From contig CM062815.1 of NCBI GenBank assembly GCA_031772625.1, positions 602,380,505 through 602,444,504 of the forward strand: a stretch of 64,000 nt of DNA, read 5' to 3'. Shown here piece after piece: positions 34,101-44,200 of this stretch. Numbering within the stretch: position 1 is the stretch's first letter; every line of letters begins with the position of its first letter. Under the pieces are notes generated by a model, which saw only the letters and a program-made list of their open reading frames with translations, did not search any database and had not been told where the DNA came from. The stretch is from Pinus tabuliformis. Lineage: Eukaryota > Streptophyta > Pinopsida > Pinales > Pinaceae. Position numbers and translations under genes: made by a program.

Positions 34101-34340
34101 TTTTTAGAACAAAGATTATCCTCTGAAGAGCAACAAAAGTGGGTCACAAAGATGTTGGGTTATGACTTTGAAATCATCTACAAAAAAGGGAAGCAAAATG
34201 TGGTGGCAGATGCACTCTCAAGAAAGGATGAGGATGTGGAAGCATTGTTGTGTGCCATTTCTATTATCCAACCAGATTGGATAAACGAAGCAAAGGAGGG
34301 CACTTATTTGAAAGCTACAACAAGATTCCAGTACTTCTGA
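31146..34340 (+). CDS. Gag-protease-RT-RNase H polyprotein of the Reina-like element
   Basis: 1,064 codons, gag and pol fused without a stop. A coiled coil with 11- then 7-residue repeats lies at residues 51-104, the gag core at about 155-300 ([12 protein letters not shown]), the zinc knuckle CYNC...GHKC at about 352, the aspartic protease [11 protein letters not shown] with catalytic Asp near 434, the RT from about 630 to 800 with its active box as FFDD (770-771), and RNase H with CDAS, EKEM, TDH and DALSR retained. All visible catalytic residues are there. The frame ends at TGA 34338-34340 only because one base was gained or lost just upstream; the integrase continues in the next frame. Otherwise it would be an active element. 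Confidence 0.93.
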   Translation: MPRGKKMQTPSKEPESSSMTHEEEEEMLHDISKLQDQVQQLSLAQKGTESKMDGLKKDVEAKMDGLKKGVEAKMDCLKKGVEDKMDGMEAKVNGMDAKIDGMDDKMEELKINMNKLLQEMVTKGERVLKETHDENKRNVNHDSIDSNVGSKTHHVPKIDMRKFDGKDPATWILQMEQFFDLNNVQNTQKVRMATLYLEPNQFVWYQWLCSRKQFITWAIFTEELIAHYEDTKSNTFFSQLISLKQKGSIMEHIEEFQKLNIRVKDIPEEHRIDVFIGSLKDNIQHDVRLWEPDSLEKAFRLARKMESKIMATRKHTIHNYKDGSVVAPSLPQPTRLTPQQLEEKRAKGLCYNCDSKYTKGHKCAEKKLFYIDCEEEEEKEQERSKEEDIFQEQSLDEEQINPTISCNALAGITTPQTIKIEGQIKKKKVIVLIDSGSTHNFIHCRVAKELNCFLYPAPECQVMIANGGTINCSGKCHNIKLSMGEYVLTSPMLSIPMGGADVVLGVQWLQSLGTIAFNFQELFMKFSVEGKEVELRGIAGKPGKIISSNGMTKLLKKEQRGVIAQLCSLDVSTLESSISPDLQKVLDNHSKVFETPKGLPPMRDHDHAIHLIPGSVPPNIRPYRYPYVQKSEIERMVAEMLEAGIIQPSQSSFSAPVVLVHKKDGSWRMCPDYRELNKLTIKDKFPIPVIDELLDELHGSIYFTKLDLRSGYHQIRMKIEDIPKKTFRTHEGHYEFLVMPFGLTNAPSTFQGLMNSIFKPFLRKFVLVFFDDILIYSKSWKDHVEHVDKVLQLLEEKQLYAKRSKCFFGVQEVEYLGHIVSHEGVKVDPSKIKAIKEWKIPTSIKHLRGFLGLTGYYRKFVKNYGRIAAPLTTLLKKDSFSWTPEATKAFEHLKEAMCQAPVLATPDFTKTFIVECDASGNGIGAVLMQDERPIAFESRPIKGKFLSKAIYEKEMLAILHALKKWRPYLMGRHFKVKTDHDSLKYFLEQRLSSEEQQKWVTKMLGYDFEIIYKKGKQNVVADALSRKDEDVEALLCAISIIQPDWINEAKEGTYLKATTRFQYF
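31296..31457 (+). repeat. Intragenic 33 bp and 21 bp tandem repeats in gag
   Basis: Three 33 bp units ([33 protein letters not shown]) are followed directly by three 21 bp units ([21 protein letters not shown]). Both unit lengths, 11 and 7 residues, are coiled-coil periods (hendecad and heptad). Confidence 0.85.
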
Positions 34341-35679
34341 TACATTTAGCTGGAAAAATGATTCGTTATGGTACAAAGATCGCTTATACCTCTGTAAGAA
34401 TTCCCAGCTAAAACAAAAGATTCTTATGGAATTGCACACTTCTCCCTTAGGAGGGCACTCAGGATTTTTAAAAACTTACCACAGGGTTAAGAAGGAATTT
34501 TTTTGGGATGGCCTTAAATCAGATATTCAAAAGTTTGTGGCGGAATGTTTGGTTTGCCAACAAAATAAAGTTGAAACAATTAAGACACCGGGTCTATTAC
34601 AACCTTTATCCATTCCAAGCCAACGTTGGGAGGAGGTTTCAATGGATTTTATCACAGGTTTACCCAAGTCTGAGGGAAAGAGTGTCATCATGGTGGTAGT
34701 TGACAGACTTACCAAGTATGCACACTTTTGTGCATTATCACATCCATTTAAAGCCAGTACAGTTTCTACTGCATTTATGGAAACAGTTCAAAAGCTACAT
34801 GGAAACCCAAAGATTATTGTAAGTGACAGAGATCCCATTTTCACTGGAAATTTTTGGACAGAATTATTTTCTTGTCTTGGTACTCAGTTAGCTCATAGCT
34901 CATCTTATCATCCTCAATCTGATGGGCAAACTGAGATAGTAAACAAATGTTTGGAAGGATATCTTCGTTGCTTTGTATCTGATAAACAGACACAATGGGT
35001 CAAATGGTTGCCTCTGGCTGAATGGTGGTATAACACTTCCTTCCATACAGCAACAAAAATGACCCCATTTATGGCACTTTATGGGTATCAACCACCATCC
35101 ATCACATCATATTTAAGAGAAAATTCTAAGGTTCAGGCAGTGGAACATCACATCGAACATCAACAACAAGTCCTCCAACTCTTAAAGGATAACCTCGTGT
35201 TGGCACAAAATAGAATGAAACAACAGGCAGATCAACATCGCAGTGAAAGAAGTTTTGATGTAGGTGATTGGGTATTCCTACGGCTACAACCATATAAGCA
35301 AATGTCCCTAAAGCAAGCTAAGAAGGATAATAAATTATCACCAAAGTATTATGGTCCGTACAAGGTGTTGCAAAAGATTGGTACTATGGCATACAAATTG
35401 GAGCTTCCTGCAGCTTCTCGATTGCACCCAGTTTTCCATGTTTCATGTTTAAAGAAGGTTATAGGCGACAAGCTCCCAGTTCAAACAATATTGCCAGAAC
35501 TTGACGAGGAAGGAAAAATTATATTGGAACCGGAAGCAGTCACAGAAACAAGAACTCGACAGCTACGAAATCGATCAATTTCAGAGTATCTTATCAAGTG
35601 GAAGAACTTATCCGCTGAAGATTCCACATGGGAGGATGAGAATTTTATGCAGAAGTATCCAGAACTACTCAAGCGTTGA
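34339..35679 (+). CDS. Integrase with chromodomain, Reina-like element (frameshifted from gag-pol)
   Basis: Open in the +1 frame from 34339 (DTFSWKN), so it is the continuation of the polyprotein; the ATG at 34426 is internal. The zinc-binding part has H...H and CLVCQQNK. The core has SMDFITGL, IVSDRDP and SDGQTEIVNK, so the D, D and E of the active site are intact. The C-terminus has the GPY/F region (YYGPYKVLQKIG, LHPVFHVSCLKK) and a chromodomain (YLIKWKNLS, DSTWED) of the kind that directs insertion to heterochromatin in chromoviruses. It ends 15 bp before the polypurine tract. Only the frame break keeps it from being expressed as pol. Confidence 0.92.
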   Translation, partial: DTFSWKNDSLWYKDRLYLCKNSQLKQKILMELHTSPLGGHSGFLKTYHRVKKEFFWDGLKSDIQKFVAECLVCQQNKVETIKTPGLLQPLSIPSQRWEEVSMDFITGLPKSEGKSVIMVVVDRLTKYAHFCALSHPFKASTVSTAFMETVQKLHGNPKIIVSDRDPIFTGNFWTELFSCLGTQLAHSSSYHPQSDGQTEIVNKCLEGYLRCFVSDKQTQWVKWLPLAEWWYNTSFHTATKMTPFMALYGYQPPSITSYLRENSKVQAVEHHIEHQQQVLQLLKDNLVLAQNRMKQQADQHRSERSFDVGDWVFLRLQPYKQMSLKQAKKDNKLSPKYYGPYKVLQKIGTMAYKLELPAASRLHPVFHVSCLKKVIGDKLPVQTILPELDEEGKIILEPEAVTETRTRQLRNRSISEYLIKWKNLSAEDSTWEDENFMQKYPELLKR

Positions 35680-35694
35680 GGACAACACTTTTTT

Positions 35695-35708
35695 GAAGGA
35701 GAGGGGCA
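35695..35708 (+). other. Polypurine tract
   Basis: GAAGGAGAGGGGCA immediately before the 3' LTR, the primer site for plus-strand DNA synthesis. Confidence 0.9.
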
Positions 35709-36041
35709 TGTTGGGTCCCTATAATACTAGTGATTACCCCATTACTATTGTAGTTATACCCCTTATTTATATTGTTGTGCCCCTATTACCCCCATATTGT
35801 TATTTCTGTGCCCCATAGAATCCCTCTATTGTTATTTTTGTGGCTTTATATTATTATTGTTAGGTCGGCTGGATTATATTGTGACTCCTTAGACTCCTAT
35901 ATATAGAAAGGAGGTTTTGTCATTTGTATCATCCAAGAATTGTTCATTTATGTAATGTAAAGGAGGTTGCCCCCTCGAAGAGGCTGAATTCTAAGGCATT
36001 GATCTATCTTTTCTATCTTTTCTTGAGCTGGTTTCATAACA
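35709..36041 (+). repeat. 3' LTR of the Reina-like element
   Basis: 333 bp, nearly identical to the 5' LTR, ending TTTCATAACA, followed by the target duplication GCAAA. Confidence 0.95.
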
Positions 36042-36046
36042 GCAAA

Positions 36047-36495
36047 GGAAAAGCTGGCTTCCTTTGTCCTCCACTAGTAGTTTGACATGTTTTGCATTTC
36101 CTTACATATTCATGAGTGTCTTTAAATAAGGTGGGCCAATAATACACATCATGAATAATTTTGTGCGTTGTTGTATCAACGCCAAAATGTCCTCTTACTG
36201 GACCATCATGTAATTCTTGCAAGACCTTTTGCGCTTCAGGTTTTTATAAGCATCTTAACAAAATTGAATCATAATTCCATCTTAACAACACATCATCAAC
36301 AATCATGAATTTTTTTGCTTTCATTCTTATGGTACGTTTATTTTTATAGGAAAGATTAGAAGGCACATATCCATTTTTCAAATAGAATATCAAATCTGCA
36401 TATTGGGATTCAAGATTAATGGTACTTATCTCATTGATTTCTTCAATATTGTTTGTACCTTCATGTTCCTGAATATTAGAAGCTCCTGCTAACAA
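36047..36495 (-). pseudogene. Integrase N-terminus of the giant element (proximal half)
   Basis: Part of the integrase before the nested insertion. A lead-in segment (YADLIFYLKNGYVP, FMIVDDVLLRW) is followed by the zinc finger HDGPVRGHFG...CKTCQTT with its two His and two Cys retained. The frame changes near 36240. The rest of the protein resumes at 30129, 5.9 kb away. Confidence 0.85.
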
Positions 36496-36586
36496 CCTAC
36501 AAAAACCTTAGTCTTTGACAATCTTTGCTGGTCTAATGTCCAAATCATACTCTTGTAATGTCGTGAACCAGTTTGCCCTTTTTTCT

Positions 36587-37753
36587 TCAAATTCCCTTTG
36601 AACTAGTAACTATCTTACTGCTGAAGAAGGGACTAACTTTTGTGTGAGCCTTTAAGAGAAAGGGTCTAAAGTGTTTAATGGCTTTGTATACAGCAAAAAA
36701 TTTCTTTTCAACTTCGGAGTAATTAAGTTCGGCACCTTGAAGATTTGAACTATAAAATGAAATTGGTGCTTCCAAGTTTTGATCATTGATTTGTGTCAGC
36801 ACTGCTACGTAAGATGAATCAGATGCAAGAGTATATAAAATGAAATGATTTGAAAAATCAGGGGTGTTTAATGCGGGAGCATTTATGATTGCTTGCTTGA
36901 TTGAATCAAAAGTCTCCCTTTCTATATGCCCCCATTTAAACACTGAGTTTTTCTTGATCATAGTTTGTAATGGTAAAACAATCTGTGAAAAATATGGAAC
37001 AAATCTTTTTACAAAATTAATTTGACCTAAAAATGATTGCATTGTTTTTTTATTATGTGGAAATGGAATATCAGAAATCTCTTTGATTTTGTCTGGATCA
37101 ATATAAATACCATCTTTTGAAACAATGAACCCCAAGATTTTACTTTGGTCAAGAGCAAAAAAAGACTTCTTAGGATTGAGTGAAATGCCATACCTTTTAC
37201 AACGTTCAAAGATTTGTTTCAAATCATGTAAATGATTTGATATTTTCTTAGAGAAGACAGTAATGTCATCCAAATAGACAACTACTGATTTATTGATTAG
37301 ACCTTTGAATGCTATGTCCATCGCTCTTTGGAATGTAGCTCCAGCATTAATTAATCTGAAAGGCATTTTTTGATAGGCATAAGTTCCCCACTTAGTTTTG
37401 AAAGTAGTCTTAAATCTGTTATTGGGGTGCACCAAAATTTGGTTATACCCTGAAAAACCATCTAAGAAAGACATTAATTCAGAACCAGCTACTGAATGGA
37501 GAGTTTGCTCCATTTTTGGTAGATGGAAGTTATCCTTTTGACTCGCTTTATTAAGATTTCTGAAATCAATACAAATTCTAATGTCACCATTTTTATTTTT
37601 TACTGGCACCAAGTTGGATACCCAATTTGAATGTCTAACAGGAAAAATTATCTTAGCTTTCAAGAGTTTGTTTAACTCGGCTTTTATTTGACTTTCGAGA
37701 TTGGGATGAATTTTTCTTAATTTCTGCTGTACTGGTTTTTCTTCAGATATCAT
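36587..37753 (-). pseudogene. Reverse transcriptase and gypsy-type RNase H of the giant element
   Basis: A 388-codon open piece. RT motifs: VPVKNKNGDIRICIDFR, LDGFSGYNQI with its Asp, and YLDD intact. The connected RNase H reads LYTLASDSS, where active gypsy enzymes have a catalytic Asp (TDAS), followed by EVEKKFFAVYKAIKHFRPFL. Loss of the first Asp could be simple decay, or a real property of a lineage that carries a second RNase H. The remainder of the RNase H is cut by stops around 36600-36500. Confidence 0.88.
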
Positions 37754-37906
37754 TGGAATTGTATGCTATATGATAGAAGTATCATATGTTTTCAAATCAT
37801 CATAATTCTAAGTGAAGACATTTTTATATCTATTCAATAATATGATAAATGCAATTCTTTCTTTTGAAGTAAGTCCTAATCCTAGATTGATGTTTTGTGG
37901 CTTGTT

Positions 37907-38849
37907 CTATGTACCAAGGTTTATTAATTCAAATCTCAAAGTAGAACTTTGAAGGTTTGAATTAGTAACCTGCTTAAACCTATCTTTGATGTCATAAAGG
38001 TCTTCAAGTTTGACCACTGGTTTAGGTATTGAATTTTCTTCAAGTTTTTCCTTCATTTGAAGATCATGCTCACTTTCATCAATAATTTGATCATCATAGG
38101 ACTTATCAGAAGTTAATAAATTTGAAATGTCATCATCATGATTGAATACTCGCCAGTTAGCGACATTATCGGGAATCGATGGTCTGAATATTAACTCTAC
38201 TAAAAATCTATCAGGACTATAATCTTCAGATGGAAGGAGCTTAAAAGCAACATTGACTAGTAAATCTATTGCTGCATTCTGAGATCTAGGAATGAGAGAA
38301 ATACTAAATGCTAGAAAATGAGATACAAGGTCTTGTACCAAGGATTGATAATATTTAAGGTGACTAGAAAGACAATGTATAGTATTTCTGACTTGTTTTA
38401 TAACAACTTCAGAGTCACCAAACACTTTCAAATATTGTACCTTAAGACCAATCGCTTTATAAAGTCCTTGAATCAAGGTTTCATATTCAACAATATTATT
38501 TGTGCACTCAAATTCTAATTTACATGATAGCATGGTCTTTTCTCCCTCAGGATTAACTAAAATACATCCTGCTCCTGCACCATCATTAGATTTACACATC
38601 AAAATATAATAACCAAAATAAAGTTTTATCTACAGTTTTATTTACAATTTCCTCAGCAATTTTAACACACCTTGATGTATCTGTTTGGGAAAAATTTTCA
38701 ATTTGAGATGTGAAATTATTAACTGAGAAAGGTGATGATTGAGCAGTAAAATTACCAAAGAATGATTCAGATGAGTAGTTACCAAGAATGTTATTGTTGA
38801 ATGCTATAGGCTGGTTTTCTTGTTCAAACTTTGTTACAGTATGAGTCAT
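37907..38849 (-). pseudogene. Archaeal-type RNase H of the giant element, upstream of the RT
   Basis: Two overlapping frames (38849-38592 and 38602-37907) hold an extra RNase H of the archaeal/Tat type: DGAGAGCILVNPEGE, FECTNNIVEYETLIQGL with the Glu, KVFGDSEVVIKQ with the Asp, and IPRSQNAA. The join falls within the first beta strand, where LLYFD ends one frame and the SNDGAGAG frame begins, a one-base type break. About 100 acidic residues follow (YSPDRFLVE to EHDLQMKEKL). In the Tat layout I know, this domain follows the RT-RNase H; here it clearly precedes the RT, lying between protease and RT. Confidence 0.82.
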
Positions 38850-38873
38850 ATGCTTCTCCTGATCAATCTTAAT

Positions 38874-39551
38874 CTAATTTGGCTTTCCTTTATAGGGCAG
38901 CCACATGTGAGACCAATCGGTAGAAATGTAACCATGAAGTTTCTCAGACCAGTCTCTACTTAAAATCAAACCATAGAACTCAGGAATATCAGCAATTAAT
39001 ATGTCAATTCTCTGAACCACTCTTGGATCAGCTGATAACCTAATGGTAACTGAGTTGATTTCTCCTAATACTTGGACCTTAGTTCTATCCAACTGGACAA
39101 TATGCACTGCAGACTTTTGGGGCTCAATATTCAGTTTAGAACAAACTGAGGCCGACATTATATTCGATGAAGCCCATGAGTCTATCAAGCAATTGTGAAG
39201 ATTTTTATTATAAATCTCGTAGGTCAAAAGAAAATGAGGAGTATGGGAATTTGATCTATCTCTGATTAAAACAACATCAGTAGCTTCTACTCTACCAGGT
39301 GGTGGTTTACCTATCTCATTAGCAGCTTTGGACATTACAACATTTGGAAGTGGAGAAGAAGGTACTGCATCTAATTCCTTGAGCAACAATTTTTGTTGAT
39401 GTTTGAGTTTACTAAGCTCAAACATAGTGATATTTGCTTTCATTTTCTTCATGTCTTCAATGATGTTGTAATCCATAGAGTCTGCAACTACTAATGTTTT
39501 AGATGCTAAAGGTGGATTGGAAGTTGGTGGCTTATTTTGAGTAGGTGTCAT
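38874..39551 (-). pseudogene. Protease region of the giant element
   Basis: Retropepsin-like segment of 225 codons. The active site reads CLIDSWASSNIMS, where the usual DSGAS has Gly replaced by Trp, which should inactivate it. The second half, LSADPRVVQRIDILIADIPEFYGLILSRDW, matches the end of a gypsy protease (LGRDW-like). The upstream part has a heptad-like KLKHQQKLLLKEL helix. Frame differs from gag, so at least one shift lies between them. Confidence 0.82.
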
Positions 39552-39880
39552 TGTAGACTTCTTTGTGGGAGCCTTTTCTTTAGTAGTAGTACCATGCTCC
39601 TTTTCTTCTGAGTTACTTGAACAGGTTCTGGAGTGCCTTTACTCCTGGTACTCACTGGGAAAGCTTCTTGTTCATTTTCAGTATTAGAATTGGGCAAAAT
39701 GAAGTCCCACATCCCATGACATTCTACAGCTACCTCTTCTTCAGTTTCTTCAGATGATAAGACTGTATCTTTTTCTTCATTGTCCTAAGGGTCTGACTCT
39801 GCATTGGATATAGCATTAAGGGGTTTTTATTCTGGTTTCTCAAAGTTTTTAAATGGATTTTTGGTTGAAGTCTCAGCTAC

Positions 39881-41173
39881 TTATTTCTTGATTTCTATTA
39901 GTTCATTTGACATAGTCTTTATAACTTTTTGGAGACCTTCCATATCGTATGGTTCTTTAGCCATTTTCTTCTTTGAATCATCTTTGAAGGTGACTTTTTT
40001 TAATTTTCTATCTTCAAGAGCAGCTTTATTTTCTAAGGCGATGATACGTTTTTCCACAGCAATTGCCTCTTTCATATTTTCTGCTAGATTAGGTTTTGCA
40101 GCTCTATCTACAAAGATAGCTATGTTTGAAGATAAAGCTGATATATACCATTCACTTATAACTTGTTCATTAGGTTTAGAAGCAGTAGGAATCTTATTTA
40201 AGAGTTTATTAAATCATGAATTGAACTCTTTTATAGGCTCTCTAGATTCAGTTTTAAGATTTGAAAGATCATTGATTAACGTTGCTACAGATCTGTCATC
40301 GCCGTATTTAGTTAAGAACTGTTCTTGGAAAATATTCCAACTAGTAATGGATTCTGATGGTAAGGAAAAATACCAAGACCCGGCTGATCCTTGTAGGGTA
40401 TAAGGGAAAATTCTGACAACCACATCTTTCTCGGTAACTCCTTTTAAGTTGACTGACAACATAAAGTTGTTTATGTGTTCGTTTGCCTGTATGCCTGCAT
40501 TTGGATTGAATTTTGGTAACCATTTTTTAGGACGAGCTAGGAATGGGTTCAAAGGCGCAGGCATTGTGACTGCACCAGGATTGTTCCATGAGTTCTGTGC
40601 CATTGTCGAGCTACTAATGGATGAAAGCGTAGATGAAGTTCTAGATGGTTGGGAAGGAGAAGATATTGAAGTTTGAGATGGTTGAGAAACAGATTTTGAA
40701 GTTCCAGTACCCTGTTGAACGACAATCTGGAGTGGTGGAGTGGATGGTTGACTTTGCAATGGAGAAGATGAAATGGATGATGATGATGAGAAAGTTTCAC
40801 TATAATACCATTCAGTTGTCTTCCTTGCTCTTTTCCTTTTAGGCAAAGGTAACTTAGTAGGTTCAATACCAAGCTTTTCACTCTAAAGTCTGGTGAGGGG
40901 GTGAGAAGGAACAAATTGCGAAGTCACACTGCCTTGAGATAACTCATATTTCTGTGGTGATATTGAGAATCCTTGAAGTTTTTGAATTAGAGACTGTACT
41001 TCAAGAGATTCTAAAGTTGATTTATCTGAGATGTTTTGGGGTTGAGCAGTGGTTGTTGTTTCCTCAACTTCTCGCTTGAAAACTGGAGTTTTAGCATGCG
41101 AGGGAGAAGTCGGAGGTTAGGTGAAGGGAGATTTACTCTCATAATGGATTATAGATTTAGGTTTGCTCGCCAT
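39881..41173 (-). pseudogene. Gag of the giant element
   Basis: ATG at 41173 (MASKPKSIIHYE), only 34 bp inside the LTR, and one frame from there to 39881 with a few stops (near 41117, 40887 and 40216). An N-terminal Ser/Gln-rich region (SSSSSISSS, SQPSQTSISSPSQPS) precedes a gag core with FNPNAGIQANEHINNF, LQGSAGSWYFSLP and FQEQFLTKY, typical of the gypsy gag family. The end is lysine-rich. No zinc knuckle is visible. Stops without shifts again point to base substitutions as the main decay. Confidence 0.85.
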
Positions 41174-41184
41174 TCATAGTTCAT

Positions 41185-41202
41185 GCCCTCCTTCTAGCGC
41201 CA
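41185..41202 (-). other. Primer binding site of the giant element
   Basis: In element sense TGGCGCTAGAAGGAGGGC begins four bases after the 5' LTR. It starts with the TGG expected to pair with a tRNA CCA end; I cannot name the tRNA with confidence. Confidence 0.75.
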
Positions 41203-41206
41203 AAAA

Positions 41207-44200
41207 TGTTTATGCCTCGAAAATCGTTGCATCAACATTGAAGAAAACCACTTGGTCCGGACCTTAAAAGCAGCTCCTTTTCCGTTTGGTGTGGTGGCTC
41301 CAACTGGATATAATGAGACTAGTTTCCCAATGATTTATAAATGGGATGGATAAGTGATTGATTTTCTAATATCTAATGGGAATGATGGATGATTTATTCT
41401 AAAATGAAACAATATAAATAACTAATCTATCCCGGGAAGTCTTTCTCTTAGTGCAATTTTTGATGATTCTTATTGACAAGTAGGCATATAGATGACTCTA
41501 CTTATAAACAAAAATATTTATTCATATGATAATTACTTTGTTCAAGTTGTTGAGCAAAGTAATAATTAAAACATTATCACACTAATTTTTATATATTATT
41601 AACATACATATGTATGAAAAATAACAACTTTTAAACATTCAATAGTGATAAGTCAAAGAATTGCTGTGAAAAAATATACATATATCAATAATAGCAAAAT
41701 AAATAAATGTTGGTTCACATAAAAGCATGAAGCAAAAACATAGATAGTAGTATCATATGTATTTGAGTTTCCTCCAATATGAATTGCATTCATATCCTGC
41801 CTTTTGACTTGGAAATACTTTTACAGGAAGCACTAGTGCATATCACATAAAAGTATTCTTCATAAAAACTTAGAATTCAGGTCCTGTTTTTATAAAAATA
41901 AATATATCGGAAGCACAGTAATGCAACTTCTGATCCAAGTCTTAATACAAAAATTTGAGGATCCTTTCTAAAAACATGAAAGGGTCTATAAATACTAATT
42001 AAACTAACAAACTATGAAATAAATATGCTATGCGCTGGTATAACCAAATCACAAAAATGTGAAAATCTTCTCGAAATAGGTATACTGTAGTCAGTCAGAA
42101 TGGTTCACTGTATTGATTGATCATCTTGTGACTTGAGCTGAAAAATGGCGAGCATTGGTTGAAGTTTTGGTGGATGACTCAGGCATGAGTGTAACTGAGA
42201 GGTGTATGTGGCATCAGTAAGTTTGGGAATCATATGGCCGATTGCGTCGGTGAGGCATTTCATCGCTGTCCACTAACTATATGGTTTAACAAGGAAAAAC
42301 CAAAAGGTTTCCCATGTTAAAGTTTGAATACCTGTGATCAATCTTTCCCTCTGCTCCAGCTCATGTTTCCATGTCCGTTCTAATGCTTTTACTGATGGAA
42401 ATTTCCCTAGAGAACACTCTGTAATTAAATTTGATAAATAAAGAGTATCATTAATCAATTCAACCAGATTGTTTGTTGCCGATCTGCATCTTGATGTCGC
42501 TCTTTCTTCCTTCATTAGTTGAGATTGCCATTCAATGAATAGGATTTCTTTATGTGATTCCAGAATTTGTGGTAGATTAGCAGCTTTTCCTTCTTTGGTT
42601 TCTTGCCAAGAGAGAAAATTTGTTAATCTTTCATCTGCATTTTCTAAGTTTAGTCCTGCATCAACTAATTTATCAACCATGCACGATGAAATTTCACACA
42701 GAGGAAGAACGAGTGAGATATTATAACATAATAGGCTCAACTGACTAGACAATGCCTTGGTAATTTGTATAGCCTCCGATTTGAATTCTCCCACTTGGGG
42801 ATATTCTTTGAATCTTTCTATCTGGAGCGATAGTTGAACGATCTGTTCTTCCTTGGATTTACTCAACTGCTCATTCAATGATTGCAACTTGCTCAATTCT
42901 TGGGATAATTCTTGTTGCTTATGAATTGCATGTTGATCAATCCTTTGTTTTTTTCGAGCAATTGCTCATTCAATTGGTCATTTGACTGCCTCTGGACTGC
43001 TAACTGTTGTTCCAACTGCTCTATCTTCTGTTGTTTCTCTTATACCTATGTTTCCAACAAAATGATTACTTGGTCATTTTATTTGAGCAAGTTACTGACC
43101 TCTGATGCTTTATCCATTGTAGCCGCTATGTATGCTCGAGCATACTGAGAAAGTTTAGTGAGATCTTCAGAAGGATTAACTTCTTCTCTCCATACCATGC
43201 TTGTTATCTCCATTTGTGAAGTTAAAAGAGGAGATTGATTAACTTTCCTCTTTTTCCTTTGTCTTTTGATTACAGCTCTATGCTTAGGGCTGTAGAAAAC
43301 ATCTAATGGTGGTATTTATTCTACATGTAAAACAATTTCATCGGAGGGATTTTCAGGGATTATTTCTACATCCTTGTGAGTTATGGGTGGGCCGCAAGTT
43401 CCTTCAGTCTGTGTTGATTACTGATTTCTGACCAGTTGTCACCTCAGGTGTGCCGAATCCTTGAAGGCTCTCAGTATTAAAAATGATGGAATAAAATTGT
43501 TGCCATTCCTTGATCAGTTTAGGATCAACATAAATGCTTGAATCAATGATTTCACTACTTTTTCCTTGTCCCTACTCATGCTCTGGAAATTTTTCTTTTT
43601 TAGGAATCTTCTCCATTATAGGAGTCTTGTCGGCAGCTTTTTGTTCACTTTGATTCTGTGGCTAAACTGTCGGGGCTGTAGCTAATAGGTCCAAAGGTAG
43701 AGTTTGCAACCTCTGGGCTCTGAGCCTATTGAATTTTTCTAACCCCTCTTCTCCATACCTAATCCTAGCCAATCCTTTAACCTGAATTTTTTTTCGGCTG
43801 AAGCAAATAAATCATCAAAGTCATCTACTTCATGATTGAATTTGGCAAGTTTAGCTTGAGCGGTAACGTTATGGGCAACCTTCCTTGGGTCATATTGCCT
43901 ATTCGGAATGGTGGCAAGATTCAACATTTGAATCTTCTCTACCTCTTTCTCTGCATGTTTGTAATCATGTAAGGTAAAAATGCCACATCGTAGGGGGAAT
44001 ATAGGCCACATGTTTCTTGGAATCCTTCATGGTTTTTGATGTTCCTTCAACTGTTATCTGATATTCCAATTCTCGGGCTAACAATTTATCAGGAGCATAT
44101 AGAGGAATAACATGAGGTTTAGTGAGATTGCCAAAAAGCCTCACATAGGTAAATTTCTCCTCTCCGAACCGGCTACCTACTGCTGTCAGGTCAATTGCAG

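Larger units (their letters stand above)
30135..36041 (+). mobile_element. Reina-like chromovirus (Ty3/gypsy), young, nested in the giant element
   Basis: 5,907 bp, plus strand, TSD GCAAA. LTRs are 332 and 333 bp with only three visible differences (one indel, two substitutions), about 99% identity, so the insertion is recent. Primer site for tRNA-Met at 30469, polypurine tract at 35695-35708. One gag-pol frame is followed, after a single frameshift, by integrase with a chromodomain. Short LTRs, small size, tRNA-Met priming and chromodomain fit the Reina group; that clade name is inference. Confidence 0.94.
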
